DNA from: Flavobacteriales bacterium
GTDB taxonomy: Bacteria; Bacteroidota; Bacteroidia; Flavobacteriales; Flavobacteriaceae
Length of the DNA: 16,672 nucleotides
Direction of reading: 5' to 3'
Assembly (NCBI GenBank): GCA_002737105.1
Contig: NSHO01000020.1
Coordinates: forward strand, 1 to 16,672
Each line of letters begins with the position of its first letter. Positions within the stretch are counted from its first letter, which is position 1. Below the pieces are notes generated by a model, which made no database searches, was not told where the DNA came from, and was given only the letters and a program-made list of their open reading frames with translations. Below are positions 1 through 8,858 of the stretch, in pieces. A program made the translations under genes and the position numbers.

Positions 1-1
1 A

Positions 2-652
2 GCTATTGGAAATGCGTTTATAGAAGTTTTTGACGATGAAGCCAATCAATTAAAAGACGTAAAATTTTTAGGTCAAGGTACAATTTACCCTGATGTAATT
101 GAATCTGTTTCGGCTACAGGCGGACCTTCAGCGACTATAAAATCACATCATAATGTAGGTGGATTGCCTGATTTTATGAAATTGCAAATTGTGGAACCTT
201 TACGCATGTTATTTAAAGATGAAGTCCGTAGAGTAGGTGCTACACTTGGAATTGACGCTGAATTATTAGGCCGTCATCCTTTCCCAGGACCTGGTTTAGC
301 CATTCGTATTTTAGGCGATATTACAACTGAAAAAGTGGCTATTTTACAAGAAGTAGATGCCATATTTATAAATGGTTTAAAAGAACACGGTTTGTACGAT
401 AAAGTTTGGCAAGCAGGTGCTATATTATTACCCGTAAATAGTGTAGGCGTTATGGGAGATGAGCGTACTTACGAAAAAGTAGTCGCGTTAAGAGCTGTAG
501 AATCTACAGACGGAATGACGGCAGATTGGGTACATTTACCTTATGAGTTTTTAATGAAAATATCAAATGAAATCATCAATAATGTGCGTGGTGTAAACCG
601 TGTGGTGTATGATATTAGCTCGAAACCACCAGCAACTATTGAATGGGAATAA
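2..652 (+). CDS. guaA: GMP synthase (glutamine-hydrolysing), C-terminal part; 5' end outside window
   Basis: GuaA amidates XMP to GMP using glutamine and ATP, the last step of de novo guanine nucleotide synthesis in the cytosol. The frame is open from base 2, so the 216 residues seen are the C-terminal part of a protein usually a little over 500 residues long. The glutamine amidotransferase domain and the SGGVDS P-loop lie upstream of the window. Visible here are the end of the ATP-pyrophosphatase domain ([12 protein letters not shown], then SHHNVGGLP) and the C-terminal dimerisation domain with [12 protein letters not shown] and the family's usual ending KPPATIEWE. An internal ATG at 164 is not the real start, because the homologous sequence continues upstream of it. 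A terminator follows at 681-721, so this is probably the end of its transcript. Identification is firm. Confidence 0.97.
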   Translation, partial: AIGNAFIEVFDDEANQLKDVKFLGQGTIYPDVIESVSATGGPSATIKSHHNVGGLPDFMKLQIVEPLRMLFKDEVRRVGATLGIDAELLGRHPFPGPGLAIRILGDITTEKVAILQEVDAIFINGLKEHGLYDKVWQAGAILLPVNSVGVMGDERTYEKVVALRAVESTDGMTADWVHLPYEFLMKISNEIINNVRGVNRVVYDISSKPPATIEWE

Positions 653-680
653 AAAAGAAATAACAATTTCAAAAAGTAAT

Positions 681-721
681 AGCAATGTCAATATTTAATT
701 AAAAATTGGCATTGCTTTTTT
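681..721 (+). terminator. Rho-independent terminator after guaA
   Basis: An inverted repeat pairs 681-696 with 701-716 around a 4-nt loop (AATT). The 16-bp stem has one mismatch and one G-U wobble, and a run of six T follows at 716-721. It starts 28 nt after the guaA stop, which suits the end of the guaA transcript. Confidence 0.88.
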
Positions 722-733
722 ATTTTTCAAATG

Positions 734-763
734 TTGTAATTGAAATAATAATGCTTATTTTTG
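734..763 (+). promoter_or_regulatory. Bacteroidota-type promoter for the LysM gene
   Basis: TTG at 734-736 is separated by 19 nt from TATTTTTG at 756-763. This is an exact match to the TTG-N17-23-TAnnTTTG consensus read by the primary sigma factor of this phylum. It lies just after the guaA terminator and would give a leader of roughly 75 nt before the ATG at 845. The motif match is seen; the activity is inferred. Confidence 0.65.
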
Positions 764-844
764 AAAAGTGATATTGAATCTGATTTTTATCATTATTCAT
801 CTTGGCATTGAAATTGATTCGACATAAAATATAAACCAACCTAC

Positions 845-2338
845 ATGAAAAAAGCATATTATATATTCATTTTATTTTTGGTATGTGTACTAAATTATGC
901 TCAAACTAAACATACCGTTATAAAGGGTGAAACTTTATATAGTATTTCAAAAAAATATAATATTACATCAGAAGACATTCTAAAAGCCAATCCAGAAGTT
1001 AAAAACGGCGTTCAAGAAAATAGTATTCTCACCATTCCAAAATCAGTAAAAAATATTGTCTCAGCAGAAAATGTTATTTCTCATGAAGTAGAAGCGAAGG
1101 AAACGTTGTATAGTATTTCGAAAAAATACAATGTTTCTATTGAAGATATTATTGCCAAAAACCCATCAGCAAAAGATGGTTTAATTGAAGGTGCTTTATT
1201 GGTTTTGCCCAAAAGGAGCAATTTATTACCCAACAAAGATTCAGTAATTTTTAAAAAAGAAAAAGTAAATTTATTTGAAACCGTAAATAAAACCAGAGAA
1301 AGAAATTTAGTTTTATTGATGCCTTTTAATATCAATAGAATTGAAAATGATTCTACCAAAACCAAAATCGAATATTTAAAAACAGATAGATTTTTAAATA
1401 TTACACTTGATTTTTATGCAGGTGCGTTAAAAGCAATTGATTCTGCAAAAGTACTTAGATTACCTATTAATGCAAAAGTGTATGATGCGGAATCTTCAAA
1501 ATATTCTTCAAATGTGGCAACACTAATCAAAAATAATGATTTTTCAAATGTAGATGTTGTTATTGGACCTTTTACTAATTCTTTTGTAGAACTTGCCGGA
1601 CAATTAGTGGATAAAAAAACAGCAGTTATATCTCCCTTAACCAATGATGTAGGCATAGGAGGTGCAAACGTTTTTTATGCTATGCCTAATGAAAATATTC
1701 AAAAAGAGAAATTGATGTCGTATTTAAAATCAAAATCGGATGCTATTTTTGCCATACATTCTTCTCCAAAATCAAAGCTTAACGGTTATTTTTCCTCTAA
1801 TTATCCAGAAGTGAAATCCTTTTATTTTAATGAAAAAGGAATTTTCGACTATTTAATTTTAAAATCAAATTTTCAGAAAGGGAAAAAGAATTTTGTGATT
1901 TTAGATTCAGATAAAATCATACAAGTAATTTCTGTTGTTAATAATTTAATAAAACTTAAAAAAGAATTTGATATTCAATTGGTAGTTATAGAAAGAAATG
2001 ATGCCTTGGATTTTGAAGAAATTTCCTCTAAAAACTTAGCTGCTTTACAAATGTTGTATCCTTCCGCTATTCGTGAAAATGAATCTATTGAAGCATTAAA
2101 TTTTGCAAAAACATTTAAAAAAGATAATAAAGTACAGCCCAATCAATACGCAACTCGAGGATTTGACGTAACTTTTGATGCCATTTTAAGAATGTGTCAA
2201 GTAGAAGGATTTATTAAATCTGCTGAAAGTCAAATTTCGGAACAAATTGAAAGTCAATTTAATTATTCTAACAGCAATAATTACGGCGTGTATATGATGT
2301 ATTATAATTCAGATTTAACCATAAAACAAGCACAATAA
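845..2338 (+). CDS. Secreted protein with two LysM domains and a type I periplasmic-binding-like domain
   Basis: The 497-residue product starts with a signal peptide (about residues 1-19, ending NYA before Gln). Two LysM domains follow at about 23-66 and 80-123. They are clear duplicates, sharing ETLYSISKKYN. LysM domains bind peptidoglycan or related glycans. From about residue 154 (LVLLMPFN) onward the protein looks like a periplasmic-binding fold type I domain, as in amino-acid ABC transporter binding proteins and in LpoA-type activators of penicillin-binding proteins. The motif DVVIGPF near residue 240 and the following AVISPLTND fit that fold. No transporter permease or ATPase is nearby, so a cell-wall role is more plausible than uptake, but this is inference. 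Its stop codon overlaps the next start (TAATG). A consensus promoter precedes it. Confidence 0.85.
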   Translation: MKKAYYIFILFLVCVLNYAQTKHTVIKGETLYSISKKYNITSEDILKANPEVKNGVQENSILTIPKSVKNIVSAENVISHEVEAKETLYSISKKYNVSIEDIIAKNPSAKDGLIEGALLVLPKRSNLLPNKDSVIFKKEKVNLFETVNKTRERNLVLLMPFNINRIENDSTKTKIEYLKTDRFLNITLDFYAGALKAIDSAKVLRLPINAKVYDAESSKYSSNVATLIKNNDFSNVDVVIGPFTNSFVELAGQLVDKKTAVISPLTNDVGIGGANVFYAMPNENIQKEKLMSYLKSKSDAIFAIHSSPKSKLNGYFSSNYPEVKSFYFNEKGIFDYLILKSNFQKGKKNFVILDSDKIIQVISVVNNLIKLKKEFDIQLVVIERNDALDFEEISSKNLAALQMLYPSAIRENESIEALNFAKTFKKDNKVQPNQYATRGFDVTFDAILRMCQVEGFIKSAESQISEQIESQFNYSNSNNYGVYMMYYNSDLTIKQAQ

Positions 2339-2742
2339 TGGCAACTGCAAAAGTAACTTATTTAGGCGATTTAAGGACATCATCGATACATTTAGCTTCT
2401 GGTTCAGAAATTATTTCGGATGCACCAATTGATAACAACGGAAAAGGAGAAGCATTTTCACCAACCGATACAGTAGCAAATGCATTAGCAAGTTGTATGT
2501 TTACCGTAATGGGCATTAAAGCACAAGATTTAGCTGTAGATTTTTCTAATTCAACGGCTGAAGTAACTAAAATTATGGGAACCGAACCAAGACGAATTAC
2601 AGAAATTCACGTAACCTTTTCTATGAATGTTGAAGTAACGGACAAAGAAAAAACCATTTTAGAGAAAACCGCAATGACTTGTCCAGTTTTTAATAGCTTA
2701 CATCCAGATATTAAAAAGGAAGTGGTTTTTAATTGGAAGTAA
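2338..2742 (+). CDS. OsmC/Ohr-family protein (YhfA-like), probable thiol peroxidase
   Basis: This 134-residue cytosolic protein has the OsmC fold signature. The two conserved cysteines are present: Cys53 in the helix context ALASCMFTVMG, and Cys115 in TCPVFNSLHP. In characterised OsmC and Ohr proteins this pair reduces organic hydroperoxides. The closer resemblance is to the general OsmC/YhfA subfamily rather than true Ohr, so the substrate cannot be stated. Length is normal for the family. The ATG at 2338 shares one base with the LysM gene's TAA stop, which suggests translational coupling and shared expression from the promoter at 734-763. No functional link to the LysM protein is apparent. 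Confidence 0.9.
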   Translation: MATAKVTYLGDLRTSSIHLASGSEIISDAPIDNNGKGEAFSPTDTVANALASCMFTVMGIKAQDLAVDFSNSTAEVTKIMGTEPRRITEIHVTFSMNVEVTDKEKTILEKTAMTCPVFNSLHPDIKKEVVFNWK

Positions 2743-2752
2743 TTTAAAGTCA

Positions 2753-2776
2753 GAAAATAAGCATACATTTATTTTC
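2753..2776 (+). other. AT-rich hairpin after the OsmC gene, possible weak terminator
   Basis: GAAAATAA at 2753-2760 pairs perfectly with TTATTTTC at 2769-2776 around an 8-nt loop. The stem has only one G-C pair and there is no strong T run after it, so termination would be inefficient. It is the only candidate signal between the OsmC gene and the DUF3820 gene. Confidence 0.3.
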
Positions 2777-2777
2777 C

Positions 2778-2805
2778 ATACTCTATTTTCTATACTCTAT
2801 ACTCT
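2778..2805 (+). repeat. Short direct repeats of ATACTCTAT
   Basis: The nonamer ATACTCTAT occurs at 2778-2786 and 2792-2800, and a partial third copy (ATACTCT) overlaps at 2799-2805, ending 6 nt before the DUF3820 start codon. This low-complexity pyrimidine-rich tract resembles degenerate intergenic repeats I recall from flavobacterial genomes. It sits where a leader or ribosome-binding region would be. Confidence 0.6.
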
Positions 2806-2811
2806 CAAAAA

Positions 2812-3039
2812 ATGACCAACCAAGACCAACTCATAAAACTCGCACACACAATAATGCCTTTTGGGAAATTTAAAGGCCGTTATCTTATTAATTTACCTGA
2901 ACAGTATATAGTTTGGTACAAAAACAAAGGTTTTCCTTCTGGAATTTTGGGCGAACAACTTAAGTTAGTTTACGAATTAAAACTAAACGGATTAGAAGAA
3001 TTAATTCATAACATTCAAAAAAAATATCCAAAACCTTAA
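2812..3039 (+). CDS. Small DUF3820-family protein
   Basis: The 75-residue product matches the pattern I associate with DUF3820. It has MPFGKFKGR at residues 15-23, then LPEQYIVWYKNKGFPSG and LGEQLKLVYELKLNGLEEL. The family is small and widespread, and some members are labelled as putative quorum-sensing-regulated virulence factors. That label should not be transferred here, because nothing in the sequence supports it and the biochemical role is unknown. There is no signal peptide or membrane segment, so it should be cytosolic. It starts 69 nt after the OsmC gene with no promoter match between them, so it may be read from upstream. About 130 nt separate it from pyrG. Confidence 0.8.
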   Translation: MTNQDQLIKLAHTIMPFGKFKGRYLINLPEQYIVWYKNKGFPSGILGEQLKLVYELKLNGLEELIHNIQKKYPKP

Positions 3040-3048
3040 ATTTAATGT

Positions 3049-3081
3049 ATAATTGACAATTTGACATATGGATAATTGGCT
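3049..3081 (+). repeat. Degenerate ATAATTG(A/G)C-type repeats upstream of pyrG
   Basis: ATAATTGACA at 3049-3058, ATTTGACA at 3059-3066 and ATAATTGGCT at 3072-3081 are variants of one short unit. They fill the gap between the DUF3820 gene and the pyrG promoter. The TTGACA matches should not be read as sigma-70 -35 boxes in this phylum. Confidence 0.45.
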
Positions 3082-3083
3082 AA

Positions 3084-4775
<1,692 letters not shown>

Positions 4776-4796
4776 AATCGTTATTTTGTAACGATT
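4776..4796 (+). other. Perfect 8-bp hairpin directly after the pyrG stop
   Basis: AATCGTTA at 4776-4783 pairs perfectly with TAACGATT at 4789-4796 around TTTTG. It begins at the base right after the stop codon. The following ATATTTAAAA is a poor U-tract, so this is at best a weak terminator; mRNA 3'-end protection is the other option. Confidence 0.45.
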
Positions 4797-4831
4797 ATAT
4801 TTAAAAGCAGACTAATAAAATAAATTTAATC

Positions 4832-4848
4832 CAACTCTGTTTGAGTTG
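4832..4848 (+). promoter_or_regulatory. Hairpin just upstream of the yidC start codon
   Basis: CAACTC at 4832-4837 pairs perfectly with GAGTTG at 4843-4848 around TGTTT. It ends 11 nt before the yidC ATG, so it would overlap or abut the ribosome footprint. I see no convincing TAnnTTTG promoter in the pyrG-yidC gap, so yidC may be read through from pyrG. This hairpin could then tune its translation. Confidence 0.4.
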
Positions 4849-4859
4849 CAATTTCTATT

Positions 4860-6755
4860 ATGGAAGAAAAAAAATTTGACATTAAGTCGTTAATCGGTTT
4901 CACATTAATTTTCGGAATTTTAATGTGGATGATGTATTCAAACCAACCTACAAAAGAAGAGCTAGCCGAAACAGCCAAAAAAGAACAAGCTGATAAAGAA
5001 GCAAAAACACCTAAAAGTGTAACAGCAACTACAACTCAATTAGTTCAAAAAACAGATTCTACAGGGAAGATTTCACAAGAAGCTTTATCTAAATTAGGTG
5101 CTTTCGCTTACTCGGAAACATTGCCATCAGCAAGTAATACTACTACTTTATTAGTCAATAGTGTGTTGAGTTTAAAAATAGCCAACAAAGGTGGATACAT
5201 TTCTGAGGCAACCATTTTAAACCAAGAACAATTTAAGAAAGGTTCAGGAAAAGCGGTGCAAATTATTAAAGATAATAATGCGAATTTCAATTTGACTTTA
5301 ACAACCAAAGACGGTAAAGTTATAAACACAAAGGATTTATATTTTGAACCCAAACTTTCTAAAGAAGGAAAAAATCAAGTCTTAACGATGCAACTAAAAA
5401 CAGGTGAAAATCAGTTTTTAGAATACCGTTACGTAATGAAAGAAAAAGACCACATGTTGGAATTTTCTATTCGTACACAAGGTTTAGAAAATGTATTAAA
5501 CACTTCAAAACCATCAGATTTAGAATGGAATTTAAAAACCTATCGCAATGAAAAAAGTGTATCTTACGAAAACAGATATACTGAACTGAAATATGAATAT
5601 GACGGAGGTAATGATAGTTACTTAAATGCATCATCTGATTCAGATGATACTGTTGAAGAAGTTACTTTTATTGCTTTTAAACAACATTTTTATACTTCAA
5701 TATTATTAACCAATACGCCATTTAAAAAAGTAGATTTTAAATCTGACAATTTAGTAGATGATGAAAAAGTAGATACCGTTTTCACAAAAAACTTTACAGC
5801 TAAAATGCCATTAGAATTTAAAAACGGCGCTTTAAATTTTGATATGAATATGTATTATGGTCCTACAGATTATAAAATATTAAGTGCTTATGATAAAAAC
5901 TTAGATGAAGTAGTTGAATTAGGTTGGGGTGTTTTTGGTTGGATTAATATCTTCATATTTATTCCAGTATTTGGTTTGTTGTCAGGATTTATGTCTTACG
6001 GATTTGCAATTATTATATTTACAGTTTTATTAAAAATTGCGATGTCGCCTATAACTTATAAATCATTTTTGTCGCAAGCGAAAATGAAAGTATTAAAACC
6101 AGAAATTGCAGAATTGGGTGAAAAATTCAAAAATAACCCAATGAAAAAACAACAAGAAACAATGGCATTGTATTCTAAAGCGGGAGTAAATCCAATGGCG
6201 GGTTGTATTCCAGCGTTAATACAATTACCATTCATGTATGCCTCGTTTCAGTTTTTTCCATCTGCTTTTGATTTGAGACAAAAAAGTTTCCTTTGGGCAG
6301 ACGATTTGTCTTCATACGACTCTATTTATAAATTACCATTTAATATTCCATTTTATGGTGATCACGTAAGTTTATTTCCAATATTAGCTGCTATTGCCAT
6401 TTTCTTCTATATGAAAATGACAACTGGAGACCAAGCAATGCAAGCACCACAACAAGAAGGTATGCCAGATATGGGTAAAATTATGAAAATCATGATTTAT
6501 CTTTCTCCTATTATGATGTTGGTTTTCTTTAATAATTTTGGATCTGGATTGAGTTTGTATAACTTTATTTCTAATTTAATTACGATTGGAATTATGTTAG
6601 TCATAAAGAAATATGTGGTTAATGAAGAAAAAATTCACGCACAAATTCAAGTGAATAAAACGAAACCCAAAACGGAATCGAAATTTCAGAAGCGAATGCG
6701 AGAAATAATGGAAAATCAAGAAGCTCAGAAAGCATTAAATCAAAAGAAAAAATAA
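4860..6755 (+). CDS. yidC: Membrane protein insertase YidC
   Basis: YidC inserts and folds inner-membrane proteins, alone or with SecYEG. The 631-residue protein has the Gram-negative layout: an N-terminal uncleaved membrane anchor (about residues 11-26), a charged linker, a large periplasmic beta domain (about 80-350), then the conserved insertase core. The core contains VLLKIAMSPITYKSFLSQAKM, the coiled hairpin NPMKKQQETMALYSKAGVNPMAGC, and further membrane segments ending near residue 595. Lys392 occupies the place of the groove arginine of E. coli YidC (Arg366). I recall Lys as usual in this phylum, and it keeps the positive charge. The C-terminal tail is strongly basic (ending NQKKK), consistent with ribosome contact. 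It lies 84 nt after pyrG and ends in a strong terminator at 6762-6794. Confidence 0.97.
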   Translation: MEEKKFDIKSLIGFTLIFGILMWMMYSNQPTKEELAETAKKEQADKEAKTPKSVTATTTQLVQKTDSTGKISQEALSKLGAFAYSETLPSASNTTTLLVNSVLSLKIANKGGYISEATILNQEQFKKGSGKAVQIIKDNNANFNLTLTTKDGKVINTKDLYFEPKLSKEGKNQVLTMQLKTGENQFLEYRYVMKEKDHMLEFSIRTQGLENVLNTSKPSDLEWNLKTYRNEKSVSYENRYTELKYEYDGGNDSYLNASSDSDDTVEEVTFIAFKQHFYTSILLTNTPFKKVDFKSDNLVDDEKVDTVFTKNFTAKMPLEFKNGALNFDMNMYYGPTDYKILSAYDKNLDEVVELGWGVFGWINIFIFIPVFGLLSGFMSYGFAIIIFTVLLKIAMSPITYKSFLSQAKMKVLKPEIAELGEKFKNNPMKKQQETMALYSKAGVNPMAGCIPALIQLPFMYASFQFFPSAFDLRQKSFLWADDLSSYDSIYKLPFNIPFYGDHVSLFPILAAIAIFFYMKMTTGDQAMQAPQQEGMPDMGKIMKIMIYLSPIMMLVFFNNFGSGLSLYNFISNLITIGIMLVIKKYVVNEEKIHAQIQVNKTKPKTESKFQKRMREIMENQEAQKALNQKKK

Positions 6756-6761
6756 CTTCTT

Positions 6762-6794
6762 AAAAACCTGTTCTTGTTGAGAACAGGTTTTTTT
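6762..6794 (+). terminator. Rho-independent terminator after yidC
   Basis: A perfect 13-bp stem pairs 6762-6774 with 6780-6792 (core ACCTGTTCT/AGAACAGGT) around the loop TGTTG, with seven T in a row at 6788-6794. The left arm starts with five A, so it could also act on the opposite strand. It begins 7 nt after the yidC stop. Confidence 0.95.
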
Positions 6795-6806
6795 ATACTA
6801 TTTTTG
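6777..6806 (+). promoter_or_regulatory. Promoter for the YwqK-repeat gene, overlapping the yidC terminator
   Basis: TTG at 6777-6779 and TATTTTTG at 6799-6806, 19 nt apart, match the Bacteroidota consensus exactly. The TTG lies in the loop of the yidC terminator. Predicted transcription would start near 6812 and give a leader of about 55 nt before the ATG at 6869. Confidence 0.62.
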
Positions 6807-6868
6807 TAAAACAATCGTTTTAGTATTTTAGTTACAAAAATTTATTTTAAAATTAACTTTATTAACAT

Positions 6869-7624
6869 ATGAAAAAACTAATTTTTATTGCTTTTTTAGT
6901 AATTGCAAATTTTGTTTTTGCCCAAGATAAATTAAATCAGTTTGACGAACAAGGCATGCGTCATGGTTTTTGGAAAGGGTTTCATGAGGAAAGCAAACGC
7001 CCAAGATATGAAGGTGCTTTTGAACACGGAAAAGAAACTGGCACGTTTAAATATTTTGATGATACCAAAGCTGGAACTGTAATAGCCACAAGAGATTTTT
7101 CTAAAAGCGATGGTTCATGTTACACCATATTTTTCGATCAAAAAGCAAATAAAGTTAGCGAAGGTGTAGTCAAAAATAAACTTTTTGAGGGACAATGGAA
7201 ATATTACCACCAAGAGTCAAAAGAAATTATGACACTTGAAAATTATAAAAACGGGAAGTTAAACGGTCCTAGAAAAGTGTTTTATAAAACCAGTAAATTG
7301 GCAGAAGAAATTAATTATCTGGAAGGTAAAAAAAATGGAGTTGAAAAAACATTTGCTGAAAATGGAAAACAAATAGACGAGCACCATTATGTAAATGATG
7401 TTTATGAAGGTATTGCCATTTATTTTGACGGCAATGGAAAAAAATTATATGAAGGCGCCTATAAAAATAATTCTAAAATTGGAATTTGGAAATTTTATGA
7501 AAACGACAAAGTTGTAAAACAAGTTAAAGCAGATAAATTTTCAAAGGAATTAAAAAAAATGGAACAAAAATTAGCCAAGAAATTTGCTAAAAGTACTCCT
7601 GTAGAAAAACCAGTTGAAGAATAA
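6869..7624 (+). CDS. Secreted MORN-like/YwqK-family repeat protein
   Basis: The 251-residue product has a signal peptide (residues 1-18, ending VFA before Gln) and should be exported to the periplasm or beyond. The mature part is made of short beta-hairpin repeats of the MORN-variant type. Examples are GMRHGFWKGF, RYEGAFEHGKETGTFKYF, NGKLNGPRKVFY, GKKNGVEKTF, VYEGIAIYFDGNGKKLYEGAY and KIGIWKFYEND. The last 35 residues are lysine-rich, ending PVEKPVEE. Such proteins are often labelled 'toxin-antitoxin system YwqK family antitoxin', but no toxin gene is adjacent and a secreted antitoxin is unlikely, so I do not adopt that role. A consensus promoter precedes it. The gene ends in three consecutive TAA codons, 13 nt before mnmA, so the two are probably cotranscribed. 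Confidence 0.82.
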   Translation: MKKLIFIAFLVIANFVFAQDKLNQFDEQGMRHGFWKGFHEESKRPRYEGAFEHGKETGTFKYFDDTKAGTVIATRDFSKSDGSCYTIFFDQKANKVSEGVVKNKLFEGQWKYYHQESKEIMTLENYKNGKLNGPRKVFYKTSKLAEEINYLEGKKNGVEKTFAENGKQIDEHHYVNDVYEGIAIYFDGNGKKLYEGAYKNNSKIGIWKFYENDKVVKQVKADKFSKELKKMEQKLAKKFAKSTPVEKPVEE

Positions 7625-7637
7625 TAATAAAATATAA

Positions 7638-8825
7638 ATGAAACGAGTAGTTGTAGGACTTTCAGGTGGAGTAGATTCAAGCGTCGCAGCATATCTTTTA
7701 AAAGAGCAAGGTTACGACGTTATTGGACTTTTTATGAAAAATTGGCACGATGACTCAGTAACTATTTCAAATGAATGTCCGTGGTTAGAAGATAGTAATG
7801 ACGCTTTATTAGTAGCAGAAAAACTAGGAATTCCTTTTCAAACTGTAGATTTATCGGAACAATACAAAGAAAAAATTGTTGATTACATGTTTTCAGAATA
7901 CGAAAACGGACGAACACCAAATCCGGATGTATTGTGTAACAGAGAGATTAAATTTGACGTTTTTATGAAAATCGCTGTTTCTTTAGGAGCAGATTATGTA
8001 GCAACGGGACATTATTGTAGAAAAAACACCATTGAAGTTGAAGGAAAAGAAGTGCATCAATTATTAGTTGGAAAAGATAACAACAAAGATCAATCCTATT
8101 TTTTATGCCAATTATCTCAAGAACAATTAGCAAAAGCATTGTTTCCAATTGGCGAATTAACCAAACCAGAAGTTAGAGAAATCGCTACTAAAATGGAATT
8201 GGTTACGGCCGAGAAAAAAGATTCTCAAGGATTGTGTTTCATTGGTAAAGTACGTTTACCTGAGTTTTTACAACAAAAATTACAACCAAAAGAAGGTGAA
8301 ATTATTGAAATTCCAGCTTCTAATGACATTTATAATTCTTTTCTTCCAAATTTTGAAAACACTGAAGCATCATTAGCTTTTTATACTAAAAATAAAGACT
8401 ATTCTAATGCAAATGGAATCGTCAAAGGAAAGCATCAAGGTGCACATTATTTTACAAACGGACAACGTCGTGGTTTAAATGTTGGAGGTACAAAAGAAGG
8501 CTTATTTGTAATACAAACCGATGTGGTACGTAATATTATTTATGTTGGAGAAGGCGCCAATCACCCTGGATTATTTAAGAATACATTATTCATAAAAGCA
8601 AACGAAGTACACTGGATTCGTCAAGATTTAAAATTGAATACAGGAGAAACTAAAAATGTAATGGCCCGAATTAGATACCGTCAGCCTTTGCAAAAAGCAA
8701 TTTTACATCAATTTGAAAGCGGCATGTATGTTGAGTTTGAAAATGAGCAATCGGCTATAACAGAAGGACAATTTGTTGCTTGGTATATTGATGATGAATT
8801 GCAAGGTAGTGGTGTCATTTCTTAA
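7638..8825 (+). CDS. mnmA: tRNA-specific 2-thiouridylase MnmA
   Basis: MnmA adds sulfur to uridine 34 at the wobble position of Lys, Glu and Gln tRNAs, using ATP and a relayed persulfide. The 395-residue protein shows the PP-loop SGGVDSS at 9-15. The catalytic Cys100 is in [12 protein letters not shown] and the persulfide-carrying Cys200 in [20 protein letters not shown] and DQSYFLCQL, both involved in substrate or ATP handling, are also present. The C-terminal beta-barrel domains follow, with [13 protein letters not shown] [13 protein letters not shown] and MARIRYRQ. Length and active site are normal. It starts 13 nt after the YwqK-repeat gene, and the promoter of the protease gene begins inside its last codons. 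Confidence 0.97.
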   Translation: MKRVVVGLSGGVDSSVAAYLLKEQGYDVIGLFMKNWHDDSVTISNECPWLEDSNDALLVAEKLGIPFQTVDLSEQYKEKIVDYMFSEYENGRTPNPDVLCNREIKFDVFMKIAVSLGADYVATGHYCRKNTIEVEGKEVHQLLVGKDNNKDQSYFLCQLSQEQLAKALFPIGELTKPEVREIATKMELVTAEKKDSQGLCFIGKVRLPEFLQQKLQPKEGEIIEIPASNDIYNSFLPNFENTEASLAFYTKNKDYSNANGIVKGKHQGAHYFTNGQRRGLNVGGTKEGLFVIQTDVVRNIIYVGEGANHPGLFKNTLFIKANEVHWIRQDLKLNTGETKNVMARIRYRQPLQKAILHQFESGMYVEFENEQSAITEGQFVAWYIDDELQGSGVIS

Positions 8826-8842
8826 TTATTTTGCTATATTTG
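8812..8842 (+). promoter_or_regulatory. Likely promoter for the S8 protease gene
   Basis: TATATTTG at 8835-8842 matches the -7 consensus exactly, 16 nt before the ATG at 8859. At a 20-nt spacing the -33 position reads GTG (8812-8814) instead of TTG, inside the end of mnmA. The leader would be only about 10 nt, short but workable without a Shine-Dalgarno site. Confidence 0.5.
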
Positions 8843-8858
8843 ATTAAACTTTAGCAGT

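Noticed and set aside
164..652. A short independent gene starting at ATG 164
   Set aside because: The frame is open to the window edge and the upstream residues match GMP synthase, so this is an internal Met of guaA.
1081..1365. Minus-strand open frame of 94 codons inside the LysM gene
   Set aside because: It lies fully antisense to a well-supported gene, has no recognisable domain, and is expected from the AT-rich codon pattern.
3052..3066. TTGACA-like hexamers resembling sigma-70 -35 boxes upstream of pyrG
   Set aside because: Bacteroidota promoters do not use TTGACA, the spacing to the TATATTTG box is wrong, and the hexamers belong to a degenerate repeat.
4784..4788. TATTTTG at 4782-4788 as a yidC promoter -7 box
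   Set aside because: It is one base short of TAnnTTTG, falls within the perfect hairpin after pyrG, and has no TTG at the right distance.
6869..7624. Toxin-antitoxin module suggested by the YwqK-type repeats
   Set aside because: The protein has a signal peptide, the next gene is mnmA, the previous gene is yidC, and no toxin-like open frame is adjacent.
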